From MR-S7 sp000400995 (GTDB taxonomy: Bacteria; Pseudomonadota; Gammaproteobacteria; Burkholderiales; Burkholderiaceae_C): a stretch of 64,000 nucleotides of DNA. The DNA is taken from assembly GCF_045291395.1 (NCBI RefSeq), contig NZ_CP152342.1:1860001-1924000 (forward strand). Reading direction: 5' to 3'. The notes beneath the pieces are model-generated. The model did no database searches and was not told the origin of the DNA. It saw only the letters and a list, made by a program, of their open reading frames with translations. This document shows, one piece after another, positions 1 through 10,078 of this stretch (positions are counted from its first letter, which is position 1; each line of letters opens with the position of its first letter). The position numbers and the translations under genes are program-made.

Positions 1-428
1 TGCCCCAGCGCGCCGCGCCGCGTGGCGCCGCCCGTGAGGTGCAGGGCCATGCCCAGGCCGATGAAGGGCAGGGCGAAGGCGTCCACCTTCACCGCGAAGC
101 CCAGCCACGCCACTAGCCAGCCCGTGACCGACGAGCCCAGGTTGGAGCCGAACACCACCCACAGCGCCGGCGTGAAGCCCAGCAGCCCCGCGTTGACGAA
201 GCCGATGGCTGCCACCGTCATCGCCGTGGACGACTGCACCAGCGCGGTGAGCGCCACGCCCGTGGCCAGGCCGTGCAGGGGCGTGCGCGTCCAGGCCGCG
301 AGCATGCGCTCCAGCGCCTTGCCCGCCGCCAGCTTGAGCCCGCCGGTGAGCATGGTCATGCCCAGCAGGAACAGGCCGATGCCGCCCAGCAGCGTGCCGG
401 CGGAGACGAGGGGAGTGGCGGAGGTCAA
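1..428 (-). CDS. Na/Pi cotransporter family protein (partial, C-terminus beyond window edge)
   Basis: Only the N-terminal about 142 residues are present; the gene runs off the left edge. It looks like a polytopic inner-membrane Na+/phosphate symporter of the NptA/PhoU-linked family. The visible part has an N-terminal hydrophobic segment (GGIGLFLLGMTMLTGGLK) followed by the QSSTAMT signature of this family's inverted repeat, near residue 65, and further hydrophobic helices. I chose a TTG start at 428 because no ATG precedes the first helix in frame. The ribosome-binding site is weak. It is divergent from the kinase gene, with a palindromic repeat between them. Confidence 0.8.
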   Translation of the reverse strand, partial: MTSATPLVSAGTLLGGIGLFLLGMTMLTGGLKLAAGKALERMLAAWTRTPLHGLATGVALTALVQSSTAMTVAAIGFVNAGLLGFTPALWVVFGSNLGSSVTGWLVAWLGFAVKVDAFALPFIGLGMALHLTGGATRRGALG

Positions 429-440
429 TGCTTTCTTTTT

Positions 441-488
441 GATAGCTGGCTGCGCTTGCCATGAAAGCGCTGGAGCCGGATTTTATTG
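441..488 (+). repeat. Dispersed composite palindromic repeat, copy R1
   Basis: It reads GATAGCTGGCTGCGCTTGCC, then ATGAAAGCGCTGGAGCCGG. It shares the AGCTG head, the GCGCTT...AAGCGC stem and the CTGGAG tail with the other copies listed here. This copy lies between two divergent genes. Confidence 0.8.
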
Positions 489-513
489 GTATTCTTGCGC
501 CCGCACCCCGTCC

Positions 514-1845
514 ATGAAAGCGCCCGCCATGCCCGCCGCACCGCCCCCGCCGCCCGCCAGCATCGGCAAGTACCGCGTGGAGCGCGAGCTGGGGCGCGGC
601 GCCAGCGGCGTCGTCTACCTGGGCGTGGACGGTTTTCGCGGCCGGCAGGTGGCCATCAAGCAGACGCATGCGCACCTGCTGGCCGATCCCGCGCAGGCCG
701 AGCGCCACCGGCGCCTGCTGCGCAACGAGGCGCGGCTGGCCGGGCGCCTGCGCCACCCGCACATCGTGCGCCTGCTCGACGCCGACGACGACGCCCGCCA
801 GCCCTACCTGGTGCTGGAATACGTGGAAGGCGGCGCGCTTTCGCGCCATGCCCGCGCCGACGCGCTGCTGCCCGTGCCGCAGGTGCTGGACATCGCCTTC
901 AAATGCGCCAACGCCCTCGAATACGCCCAGCGCGAGGGGCTGGTGCACCGCGACATCAAGCCCGCCAACCTGCTCCTGACGGCGGGCGGCGAGGTCAAGC
1001 TGACCGACTTCGGCGCGGCGCTGTCGCTGCGCAGCGAGGCCACGCAGCTCGCGGGCCTGGTGGGCTCGCCCGCCTACATGTCGCCCGAGCAGGTGCGCGA
1101 GCAGCCGCTGACGCATGCCAGCGACATGTTCTCGCTGGCCGTCACGCTCTACGAGCTGCTCACCGGCCGCCATCCGTTCGCGGGCGAGAGCGACTACGCC
1201 ACGCTCTACCGCATCGGCAACGACACGCCCGCCGCGCCCAGCCTGCTGCGCGCGGCGCTGCCCGCCAGCGTGGACGCGGTGCTGCTGCGTGCGCTGGCCA
1301 AGAACCCGCGGGAGCGCTACCCCACCTGGGCCGAATTCGGCGATGCGCTGCTGGCAGTGCAGCAGGCCCTGCCGCGCCTGCGCTCGCAGGACACCGAGGC
1401 CGAGCGCTTCGCGCGCCTGCGCGCGCTGGGCTTCCTGGCCGATTTCCACGACGTGGCGCTCTGGGAGCTGATGCGCCTGGGCCGCTGGCTGCGCGTGCCT
1501 GCCGGCACGGTGCTCATGCAGGAGGGCGCGGCGGGCGATTCGTTCAGCCTGATCCTGGAGGGCGAGGTGCTGGTCACGCGCCAGGGCTGGCAGCTCAGCG
1601 TGCTCGGGCCGGGCGTGACCATCGGCGAGATGAGCTACCTGCGCCCCGATGCGCGCGTGCGCTCCGCCACCGCCACGGCGCGCACCGAGGCGCTGCTGCT
1701 CAAGGTGCGCAACCCGGCGCTGCGCGGCGCCTCGGACGAACTGCAGTCGCGCTTCGACAAGGCCTTCATCCAGCTGCTCGTGGGCCGGCTGGTGGCCGCC
1801 AACGAGCAGATCGCCGAGTGGGATCTGGTTGCGCCGCCGCGCTGA
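514..1845 (+). CDS. Serine/threonine protein kinase with C-terminal cyclic-nucleotide-binding-like domain
   Basis: This 443-residue cytosolic protein has no obvious membrane segment. Residues 20 to about 285 form a Hanks-type kinase: glycine loop GRGASG (27-32), Lys49 in VAIK, catalytic Asp147 in HRDIKPAN, Asp165 in DFG and an SPAYMSPEQ activation-segment end. All key catalytic residues are present. After a linker, residues about 315-435 resemble a cNMP-binding (Crp/PKG-type) domain, with RVPAGTVLMQEGAAGDSF and the phosphate-cassette-like GEMSYLRPDARVRSATA. The order, kinase then CNB, is reversed compared with eukaryotic PKG. I chose ATG 514; ATG 529 is also possible. No cognate phosphatase or FHA gene is adjacent, so its target is unknown. 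Confidence 0.88.
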   Translation: MKAPAMPAAPPPPPASIGKYRVERELGRGASGVVYLGVDGFRGRQVAIKQTHAHLLADPAQAERHRRLLRNEARLAGRLRHPHIVRLLDADDDARQPYLVLEYVEGGALSRHARADALLPVPQVLDIAFKCANALEYAQREGLVHRDIKPANLLLTAGGEVKLTDFGAALSLRSEATQLAGLVGSPAYMSPEQVREQPLTHASDMFSLAVTLYELLTGRHPFAGESDYATLYRIGNDTPAAPSLLRAALPASVDAVLLRALAKNPRERYPTWAEFGDALLAVQQALPRLRSQDTEAERFARLRALGFLADFHDVALWELMRLGRWLRVPAGTVLMQEGAAGDSFSLILEGEVLVTRQGWQLSVLGPGVTIGEMSYLRPDARVRSATATARTEALLLKVRNPALRGASDELQSRFDKAFIQLLVGRLVAANEQIAEWDLVAPPR

Positions 1846-1915
1846 TGGCCGTTTGACCTACAGTTGCCCGCGCGCCGGGGCCGGAGAATGCGCCATCCCC
1901 ACCCCTGCGAGCACC

Positions 1916-4342
1916 ATGGGCAGCACCGAAACCCCACCCCCGCGGCATCGGCCGCCGCATGTGCCCCGGATGGGGGCCGCGGCGCGCGGCACCGCGCTCG
2001 ATGCGCTGGTGCCCAGCCTGCGGTTCATGACCGGGCTGGTCATCGCGGCCCTGCTCATCGCCGGGCTGTATGCGGGCAGCTCCATCCTGGTGCCGCTGGC
2101 GCTGGCCTTCCTGCTCAGCTTCGTGCTCGAACCGCTGGTGGCGCGGCTCAAGCGCATCGGCCTGCCGCGCCTGCCGGCAGTCATCGCCGTGGTGCTGGCC
2201 ACGCTGATGGCGCTGGGCGTCGCGGGGCTGTTCGTGGCCAAGGAGGCGCGCGAACTCAGCGCGCAGCTGCCGTCCTACCAGACCACCATCCGCAAGAAGC
2301 TGCGCGCCCTGCGCCAGGAGCTGCGCGCGCCGGGCATGTTCGACGGCGCCAAGCGCACGCTGGACATCGTGCAGCGCGAGGTCGAGGCAGCCGGGCCCGT
2401 GCTGCCGGGCGGCGGCGGCACGCAGCGCGCCGTGCAGCAGGTGCAGGTGCAGCCGCCGCAGCTCACGCCCGCGCAGCAGGCCATGGCCGCGCTGGGGGCG
2501 CTGAGCGGCCCGCTCACGCAGGCGGGCCTGGTGCTGGTGTTCGTGGTCTTCATCCTGCTGGACCGGGTGGACCTGCGCGACCGCCTGCTGCGCCTGTGGG
2601 GCGCCGACCTGCACCGCGCCACCGACGCCATGGACGAGGCGGGCGGGCGCATCTCGCGCTACCTCACCATGCAGTTGCTGGTCAACGTGACCTACGGCAT
2701 CCCGATGGGGCTGGGCCTGTGGCTCATCGGCGTGCCCGGCGCGCTGCTCTGGGGCGCGCTGGCGGCGGTCATGCGCTTCGTGCCCTACGTGGGGCCGCTG
2801 ATCGCGGCGGCCTTCCCCGTCACGCTGGCTTTCGCCGTGGACCCGGGCTGGACCCTGGTGCTGTGGACCATCGGCCTCATCGTGGTGCTGGAGCTGATCA
2901 GCAACAACGTGATCGAGCCCTGGCTCTACGGCTCCAGCACCGGGCTGTCGGCCCTGTCGCTCATCGTGGCGGCCACCTTCTGGACGGCGCTGTGGGGGCC
3001 GGTGGGCCTGATCATGTCCACGCCGCTCACCGTTTGCCTGCTGGTCGTCGGCCGCTACCTGCCGCAGCTCGCCTTCCTGGACGTGCTGCTGGGCAGCCGG
3101 GCCGTGCTGGACGAGCCCACGCGCATCTACCAGCGGCTGCTGGCCGACGACGCCGAAGAGGCCATCGAGCTCAGCGTCGCGCAGATCGAGGCGCTGCAGG
3201 GCTCCGTGCCCGCGTTCTATGCCCAGATCGGCCTGCCCGTGCTGCGCATGGCGGTGGGCGACCACGCGCGCGTGGCCACGCCCGAGCACCGGCTGCGGCT
3301 GGTGGAGGGCATGGACGAGCTGCTGGACGACCTGCAGGAGCAGTACCCCGAGCCGATCGTGCCTTCGGCCGCGCCACGCGTTGCCTGCCTGGGCGGCAAG
3401 TGGGAGATGGACCACCTCGCCGCACGCATGGCGGCGCATGCGCTGTCGCTGCGCGGCTGTCCGGCGCAGACATGGGCCGCCGGCCCCGCCACGGCCGAGC
3501 CGCCGCAGGGGCTGGAGGCCGTGCGCGTGGCCTGCGTGGTCTGGCTGTCGCCCCAGCCCGCCGCCGCCGCACGCCATGCCTGCCGGCGGCTGCGGCGCCA
3601 ATGGCCGCACCTGCGCATCGTGCTCGCGCTCTTGGGCGAGCCGCTGGAAGACCTGCCGGCCGAAGGCGACGGCGCGCTGCTGGGGGCCGACGCCGTGGCC
3701 ACTTCGCTGGAAGAGGCGCTGGCGCAGGTGGCCCAGCTGCAGGGCGGTCCGGCCGGCGAGGCGTTCGAGGTCGCGCCCGTTCCCGCGGGCGACGCCGAGC
3801 GCGTGCAGGCCCTGCTGGCCAGCGGCGCGCTGGACAGCGACACCCTGCGCCGGCTGTGCCAGCACGCGGCCCAGCGCGCGGCGGACATCTTCGACGTGCC
3901 GTTCGCCATGGTGTCGCTGGTGGACCAGGACCGCCAGACGGCCCTGTGCAGCCACGGGCGCCTGCCCGCCGCGGAGGAGGGCGAGCCCGAGGCCCCTGCG
4001 TGCGACACGCTGCCGCGCGAGCTGTCGCTATGCGGCCACGTGGTGGCGTCGGGACAGCCGCTGGTGGTGCCCGACATCGCCCGGGATGCGCGCTTCGCCG
4101 GCAACCCCGCGCTGCGCGAGCGCCGGCTGCGCTTCTATGCCGGCGTGCCCCTGCGCGACGCGGCGGGCCACGTGCTGGGCGCGCTGTGCCTGCTGGACAC
4201 GCAGGCGCACGTGTTCGATGCGCGCGAAACCCGCCTGCTCAAGGCCATGGCGGGCGATCTCATGGCAGGCTGGGCCGACGCGCCGGTACCGGCTCCGGCC
4301 GCCGCGGGCTCCGCCACAGTGGGGCAGATCGTGCCGCAGTAA
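1916..4342 (+). CDS. AI-2E family transporter (PerM-like) with C-terminal GAF domain
   Basis: This 808-residue protein is about twice the usual length of the AI-2E/PerM family. Residues about 35-400 hold the membrane part: paired N-terminal helices (LVIAALLIAGLYAGS, ILVPLALAFLLSFVLEPL), a soluble loop and the C-terminal cluster with the family motif PYVGPLIAAAFP. A middle region of about 250 residues has no confident match; its alternating hydrophobic strands resemble a Rossmann or B12-binding fold. The last about 150 residues are a GAF domain (IFDVPFAMVSLVDQDRQ, SLCGHVVASGQPLVVPD, FYAGVPLRD, GALCLLD). The first-gene start at ATG 1916 is 70 bases after the kinase stop, so the two may be co-transcribed. 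The substrate is unknown; AI-2E is only the family name. Confidence 0.85.
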   Translation: MGSTETPPPRHRPPHVPRMGAAARGTALDALVPSLRFMTGLVIAALLIAGLYAGSSILVPLALAFLLSFVLEPLVARLKRIGLPRLPAVIAVVLATLMALGVAGLFVAKEARELSAQLPSYQTTIRKKLRALRQELRAPGMFDGAKRTLDIVQREVEAAGPVLPGGGGTQRAVQQVQVQPPQLTPAQQAMAALGALSGPLTQAGLVLVFVVFILLDRVDLRDRLLRLWGADLHRATDAMDEAGGRISRYLTMQLLVNVTYGIPMGLGLWLIGVPGALLWGALAAVMRFVPYVGPLIAAAFPVTLAFAVDPGWTLVLWTIGLIVVLELISNNVIEPWLYGSSTGLSALSLIVAATFWTALWGPVGLIMSTPLTVCLLVVGRYLPQLAFLDVLLGSRAVLDEPTRIYQRLLADDAEEAIELSVAQIEALQGSVPAFYAQIGLPVLRMAVGDHARVATPEHRLRLVEGMDELLDDLQEQYPEPIVPSAAPRVACLGGKWEMDHLAARMAAHALSLRGCPAQTWAAGPATAEPPQGLEAVRVACVVWLSPQPAAAARHACRRLRRQWPHLRIVLALLGEPLEDLPAEGDGALLGADAVATSLEEALAQVAQLQGGPAGEAFEVAPVPAGDAERVQALLASGALDSDTLRRLCQHAAQRAADIFDVPFAMVSLVDQDRQTALCSHGRLPAAEEGEPEAPACDTLPRELSLCGHVVASGQPLVVPDIARDARFAGNPALRERRLRFYAGVPLRDAAGHVLGALCLLDTQAHVFDARETRLLKAMAGDLMAGWADAPVPAPAAAGSATVGQIVPQ

Positions 4343-4354
4343 GGCAGCAGCTTC

Positions 4355-4984
4355 TTACTTCGTTCCGAAGATCCGGTCGCCCGCGTCGCCCAGGCCGGGC
4401 AGGATGTAGCCGTGGTCGTTCAGCTCGCGGTCGATCGCCGCCGTGTAGATGGGCACGTCGGGGTGGGCCTTTTGCAGCGTGGCCACACCCTCGGGCGCGG
4501 CCAGCAGGCAGACGAACTTGAGGGAGCGCGGCTGCAGCTGCTTGAGGCGCTGCACCGCGGCGGCGGCGGAGTTGCCGGTGGCGAGCATGGGGTCCACGAC
4601 GATGATGTCGCGCTCGGCCATCTCCGAGGGCATCTTGAAGTAGTACTCCACGGGCTGCAGCGTGGCCGGGTCGCGGTACAGGCCGATGTGGCCGATGCGC
4701 GCGCCGGGCACCACGTTGAGCATGCCGTCCAGGAAGCCGTTGCCCGCACGCAGGATGGAGACCAGCACCAGCTTCTTGCCGTCGATCACCTTGCCGGTCA
4801 TGGTCTCCAGCGGGGTCTCGATCTGCACGTCCTGCAGCGGCATGTCGCGCGTGACCTCGTAGGCCATGAGGGTGGACAACTCGCCCAGCAGGCGGCGGAA
4901 GCTGTTGGTGCTCGCGTCCTTCTTGCGCATCAGGGTGAGCTTGTGCTGCACCAGGGGATGGTCGATGACGTGGACGTTGCTCAT
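4355..4984 (-). CDS. upp: Uracil phosphoribosyltransferase
   Basis: This enzyme converts uracil and PRPP to UMP in pyrimidine salvage. The 209-residue length is normal for the family. Recognisable parts are the N-terminal VHVIDHPLVQHKLTLMR, the RAGNGFLDGML loop, the PRPP-binding VDPMLATGNSAAAA near residue 135 and the C-terminal GLGDAGDRIFGTK. I chose ATG 4984 because it gives the usual Upp N-terminus; no clear Shine-Dalgarno sequence precedes it. The gene converges on the AI-2E/GAF gene with only 12 bases between the stop codons, and it follows a PLP-enzyme gene on the same strand. Confidence 0.97.
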   Translation of the reverse strand: MSNVHVIDHPLVQHKLTLMRKKDASTNSFRRLLGELSTLMAYEVTRDMPLQDVQIETPLETMTGKVIDGKKLVLVSILRAGNGFLDGMLNVVPGARIGHIGLYRDPATLQPVEYYFKMPSEMAERDIIVVDPMLATGNSAAAAVQRLKQLQPRSLKFVCLLAAPEGVATLQKAHPDVPIYTAAIDRELNDHGYILPGLGDAGDRIFGTK

Positions 4985-5032
4985 GGAGGGGTGTTTTTCG
5001 TGAAAAGGGATGCCCGATTTTTGCACGCCGGT

Positions 5033-5992
5033 TCAGCCAGCCAGGATCTCGGCGTAGCGCGCCAGGTCCACGTTGCCGCCGCTCAGGACGATGCCCACGC
5101 GCTTGCCGGCCAGGTCGATGCCGCCATGGCGTGCGCCCGCGAAGGCCAATGCGCCCGTGGGCTCCACGACGATCTTCATGCGCTCGGCGAAGAAGCGCAG
5201 GGCCTCGGCCAGCTGCGCGTCGGTGGCGGTGGCGATGTCGGCGACGCCCGCCTGGATGATGGGAAAGGTGATTTCGCCCAGCGCCTGGGTCTGCGCGCCA
5301 TCGGCAATGGTGCGCGGCGTGTCGATGCGCACGATGCGGCCTGCGCGCAGGGATTGCTGGCCGTCGTTGCCGGCCGCGGGCTCCACGCCGACCACACGGC
5401 ACTGCGGCGCGTGCTGGCGCGCGGCCAGCACGCAGCCCGACAGCAGGCCGCCGCCGCCCAGCGGGGTGAACAGGTAGTCCAGGTGCGGCACGTCCTCGAT
5501 GAGTTCCAGGGCCACGGTGCCCTGGCCGGCGATGACGTGGGGGTGGTCGAACGGCGGGATCAGCGTCATGCCGCGCTCATGAGCCAGGCGGCGGCTGATG
5601 GCCTCGCGGTCCTCGGTGAAGCGGTCGTAGGTGACGACCTCGGCGCCGTAGCCGCGCGTGGCGGCTATCTTGGCGGCGGGCGCGTCCTGGGGCATGACGA
5701 TGACGGCGGGCATCTCCAGCAGGCGCGCCGACAGCGCGATGGCCTGCGCATGGTTGCCCGACGAGAAAGCCAGCACGCCGCGCTGGCGCTGCGCCTCGGT
5801 GAACTGCGCCAGGGCGTTGAAGGCGCCGCGGAACTTGAATGCGCCCATGCGCTGCAGGTTCTCGCACTTGAAGAACAGCTCGGCGCCCAGCAGCGCGTCG
5901 GCCGTGCTGGAGCGCAGCACCGGCGTGCGGTGCGCCATGCCCTTGAGGCGGTGGGCGGCTTCGGCGACGTCGTCGTAGGTGGGCAGATGCAT
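5033..5992 (-). CDS. PLP-dependent threonine/serine (hydroxyaspartate) ammonia-lyase
   Basis: This 319-residue fold-type II PLP enzyme is similar to threo-3-hydroxyaspartate dehydratase, serine racemase and catabolic threonine dehydratase. It would eliminate ammonia from a hydroxy amino acid in the cytosol. Visible motifs are the PLP lysine context GAFKFRGAFNA near residue 53, the substrate loop SSGNHAQAIA and the phosphate-binding GGGGLLSG. There is no C-terminal ACT regulatory domain, which excludes the biosynthetic IlvA type. It is followed by upp after 48 bases. The exact substrate cannot be decided from sequence alone. Confidence 0.9.
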   Translation of the reverse strand: MHLPTYDDVAEAAHRLKGMAHRTPVLRSSTADALLGAELFFKCENLQRMGAFKFRGAFNALAQFTEAQRQRGVLAFSSGNHAQAIALSARLLEMPAVIVMPQDAPAAKIAATRGYGAEVVTYDRFTEDREAISRRLAHERGMTLIPPFDHPHVIAGQGTVALELIEDVPHLDYLFTPLGGGGLLSGCVLAARQHAPQCRVVGVEPAAGNDGQQSLRAGRIVRIDTPRTIADGAQTQALGEITFPIIQAGVADIATATDAQLAEALRFFAERMKIVVEPTGALAFAGARHGGIDLAGKRVGIVLSGGNVDLARYAEILAG

Positions 5993-6066
5993 GGCGGGCG
6001 CTTTCCGGGGGGATGAGGGGGCGCGCCATCATAGCCGGGAGTGCGGCAATCTTTCATGCCGAAACC

Positions 6067-6104
6067 GCCTCCAGCGCTTGTCCAGAAAGCGCTGGCAGCT
6101 ATGA
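6067..6104 (-). repeat. Dispersed composite palindromic repeat, copy R2
   Basis: Its reverse complement reads ATAGCTGCCAGCGCTTTC, then TGGACAAGCGCTGGAGGC: a near-perfect CCAGCGCTT/AAGCGCTGG stem. The AGCTA end touches the stop codon of the following minus-strand enoyl-CoA hydratase gene (stop 6107-6109). Confidence 0.85.
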
Positions 6105-6106
6105 AT

Positions 6107-6946
6107 TTAGAGTTCGCTGAAGCGCTTGAGCGGCGCCAGGGCCGGGAAGTCGCCCGCGCGCCGCTGCTGCATGGCGGCCACGGCCTCGCCCACGTGGCGG
6201 TTGCTCCAGATGGCGCCCTGCAGCCAGCCCATCTGGCGCAGGCTGTCTTCCACGCCGTGGTCGCGCGCGTAGTGCACGGCCTGCTTGGTGCCCCAGATGG
6301 CGACGGGCGGCTTGGCGGCGATCTCGCGCGCGCAGGCCAGGGCGCCGGCGACCAGTTCCTCGTGCGAGCCGAACAGCTCGGTCACCAGCCCGCAGGCCAG
6401 CGCGCGCTCGGCCGGCAGGCGGCGGCCGGTGTAGGCCAGCTCCTTGAGCAGGCCCAGCGGCATGAGCTTGGGCAGGCGCTGCAGCGTGCCCACGTCGGCC
6501 ACCATGCCGATGTTGATTTCCTGGATGCAGAAGAACGCGTCGCGCGTGGCGTAGCGGATGCAGGCGGCCGCCACCATGTCCACCGCGCCGCCGATGCAGC
6601 CGCCGTGGATGGCGGCGATCACCGGCATGCGCAGGCTCTCGATGCGCGTGAACGTGGCCTGCATGTCGGTGAGCAGGTCGAAGATGGCGGCGCGCCCCTC
6701 GGGGCTGCGGTCGTCCAGCGTGATGGCACCGCCGAAGGTCTCCAGCGCCATGCCCGCGCTGAAGTGCTTGCCGGTGCTGCTGACGACCAGTGCCCGCGCG
6801 TCGCCGGCGCGGTGCAGGTGGTCCAGCACCTGGTCCAGCTCGCGCCAGAAGGCGGGGTGCATGGTGTTCATCGCCTCGGGGCGGTCGAGCACCAGGTGGG
6901 CGACGTGGTCCTGGGTGGAGAGGGTGAAGCAGCGCAGATCGTTCAT
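6107..6946 (-). CDS. Enoyl-CoA hydratase/isomerase family protein
   Basis: This 279-residue crotonase-fold enzyme probably hydrates or isomerises an enoyl-CoA in the cytosol. The oxyanion-hole motif TGKHFSAGMAL lies near residue 55-65, and the second conserved block IHGGCIGGAVDMVAAACIRYA near residue 110. The conserved acidic position appears as EINIGMVADVGTLQRLP, so the residue usually called the second catalytic Glu may be Asp; dienoyl-CoA isomerases have this ADVGTLQRLP pattern. ATG 6946 was chosen over the longer frame because it starts the family's N-terminal strand. The stop codon lies against repeat R2. Confidence 0.9.
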   Translation of the reverse strand: MNDLRCFTLSTQDHVAHLVLDRPEAMNTMHPAFWRELDQVLDHLHRAGDARALVVSSTGKHFSAGMALETFGGAITLDDRSPEGRAAIFDLLTDMQATFTRIESLRMPVIAAIHGGCIGGAVDMVAAACIRYATRDAFFCIQEINIGMVADVGTLQRLPKLMPLGLLKELAYTGRRLPAERALACGLVTELFGSHEELVAGALACAREIAAKPPVAIWGTKQAVHYARDHGVEDSLRQMGWLQGAIWSNRHVGEAVAAMQQRRAGDFPALAPLKRFSEL

Positions 6947-6996
6947 GGGCCGCCAATGTAGGGCGTGCAGCGCGCGGCGCTGTCGCCTGCGGGACC

Positions 6997-7698
6997 TCAG
7001 CGCCGCACGGTGGAAGCGTCCTGGCCGAACAGCACCTTCCTGGCGGCCTCGTCCACCGTAGGCGCGGTGTTGATGCTCTGGGCCAGTGCGTAGGCGCGCT
7101 GCGTGGCGGGCCGCGCGGCGATGCGCGCGAACCATCGCTGCAGGTGCGGGAAGGCGGCCAGGTCCTGGCGCTGCTTTTCGTGCGGCACGATCCAGGGGTA
7201 GCAGGCCATGTCGGCGATGGAATAGCCGCCCGCGATGTAGTCGCGGCCATCGGCCAAGTGCTTGTCGAGCACGCCGTACAGGCGCGCGGTCTCTTTCACG
7301 TAGCGGTCGATGGCATAGGGGATCTGCTCGGGCGCGTACTGCGTGAAGTGGTGGTTCTGCCCGGCCATGGGCCCCAGGCCGCCCATCTGCCAGAACAGCC
7401 ACTGCAGCGCCTCGGTGCGCCCGCGCAGGTCCTGCGGGAGGAAGCGCCCGGTCTTCTCGGCCAGGTACAGCAGGATGGCGCCGGACTCGAAGACGGACAG
7501 CGGCGCGCCGCCGCCCGCGGGCGCCTGGTCCACGATGGCAGGGATGCGGTTGTTGGGCGCGATGCGCAGGAACTCGGGCGCGAACTGCTCGCCCTTGCCG
7601 ATGTTCACTGGGTGGATACGGTAGGGCAGGCCGCTTTCTTCGAGGAACAGCGTGATCTTGTGGCCGTTCGGGGTGGTCCAGTAGTACAGGTCGATCAT
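6997..7698 (-). CDS. yfcG: YfcG-type glutathione S-transferase / disulfide-bond reductase
   Basis: This 233-residue cytosolic Nu-class GST closely resembles E. coli YfcG, which has GSH-dependent disulfide-bond reductase activity. The thioredoxin-fold N-terminus shows TTPNGHKITLFLEE (Thr and Asn at the YfcG active-site positions), the NNRIPAIVD turn and FESGAILLYLAEKTG for GSH binding. The all-helical C-terminal domain contains GQNHHF and ADMACYPW. A clear AGGAG precedes ATG 7698. It is on the same strand as the HerA-like gene upstream, separated by repeat R3. Confidence 0.93.
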   Translation of the reverse strand: MIDLYYWTTPNGHKITLFLEESGLPYRIHPVNIGKGEQFAPEFLRIAPNNRIPAIVDQAPAGGGAPLSVFESGAILLYLAEKTGRFLPQDLRGRTEALQWLFWQMGGLGPMAGQNHHFTQYAPEQIPYAIDRYVKETARLYGVLDKHLADGRDYIAGGYSIADMACYPWIVPHEKQRQDLAAFPHLQRWFARIAARPATQRAYALAQSINTAPTVDEAARKVLFGQDASTVRR

Positions 7699-7717
7699 CG
7701 GGGTTGCTCCTGAAAAA

Positions 7718-7763
7718 GTAGCTGCTTGCGCTTTATGGATAAGCGTTGGAGGCTGATTTGGCC
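7718..7763 (+). repeat. Dispersed composite palindromic repeat, copy R3
   Basis: It reads GTAGCTGCTTGCGCTTTAT, then GGATAAGCGTTGGAGGCTGA and TTTGGCC. It lies between the stop of the HerA-like gene and the start of yfcG, both on the minus strand. In this copy the GAGGC tail, not the GCTA end, faces the upstream gene's stop. Confidence 0.85.
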
Positions 7764-7771
7764 TTGAAGGG

Positions 7772-9286
<1,515 letters not shown>

Positions 9287-9358
9287 GGCGGTGCGGGAGG
9301 AGGGGGAGTCAAAAGTAGAATCGCGGACGGTAGATTAAATCAATCAAAGGACGCTGCA

Positions 9359-10078
9359 GTGGCAGGACACAGCAAATGGGCCAACATCCAGCACCGCAAG
9401 GGTCGCCAGGATGAGAAGCGCGGAAAGATCTGGACGCGCATCATTCGTGAAATCACCGTGGCGGCGCGCGCCGGTGGGGGCGACGTATCGGCCAACCCCC
9501 GCCTGCGGCTGGCTATCGACAAGGCCAAGGCGGCCAACATGCCCGCCGACCGCATCAAGTACAACATCGACAAGGCCACCGGCAATGCCGAGGGCGTGAA
9601 CTACGAGGAAATCCGCTACGAGGGCTATGGCATCGGCGGCGCCGCGATCATCGTGGACACCATGACCGACAACCGCGTGCGCACCGTGGCCGAGGTGCGC
9701 CACGCCTTCAGCAAATACGGCGGCAACATGGGCACCGAGGGCTCGGTGGCCTTCCAGTTCAAGCACGTGGGCCAGCTCATCTTCGCCCCCGGCACCAGCG
9801 AGGACCAGGTCATGGAAGTGGCGCTGGAGGCCGGTGCCGAGGACGTCGTGACCGACGAGGACGGCGCCATCGAGGTGCTTACCGCTCCCGGCGACTTCGA
9901 GGCCGTGAAGAACGCGCTGGAAGCCGCGGGCCTCACGCCCGATGCGGCCGAGGTGACCATGCGCCCCGAGAACACCATCGAGCTCGAAGGCGACGACGCC
10001 GCGCGCATGCAGAAGCTCCTGGACATGATCGAAGACCTCGACGACGTGCAAGAGGTCTACCACAACGCCGCGTTATGA
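9359..10078 (+). CDS. yebC: YebC/PmpR family DNA-binding regulator
   Basis: This 239-residue protein has the YebC signature MAGHSKWANIQHRK at the N-terminus and the acidic C-terminal domain. The family includes transcriptional regulators, and some YebC proteins help ribosomes at proline stretches. The start is GTG 9359, preceded by AAAGGA; no ATG gives this conserved N-terminus. Its stop overlaps the purD ATG in an ATGA arrangement, so the two genes are probably translationally coupled. Confidence 0.96.
   Translation: MAGHSKWANIQHRKGRQDEKRGKIWTRIIREITVAARAGGGDVSANPRLRLAIDKAKAANMPADRIKYNIDKATGNAEGVNYEEIRYEGYGIGGAAIIVDTMTDNRVRTVAEVRHAFSKYGGNMGTEGSVAFQFKHVGQLIFAPGTSEDQVMEVALEAGAEDVVTDEDGAIEVLTAPGDFEAVKNALEAAGLTPDAAEVTMRPENTIELEGDDAARMQKLLDMIEDLDDVQEVYHNAAL

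Noticed and set aside
1766..3955. Long minus-strand reading frame (729 codons) opposite the AI-2E/GAF gene
   Set aside because: It is rich in His, Gln and Arg, without recognisable domains, and exactly antisense to a gene with clear family motifs. This is typical of G+C-rich third-position effects.
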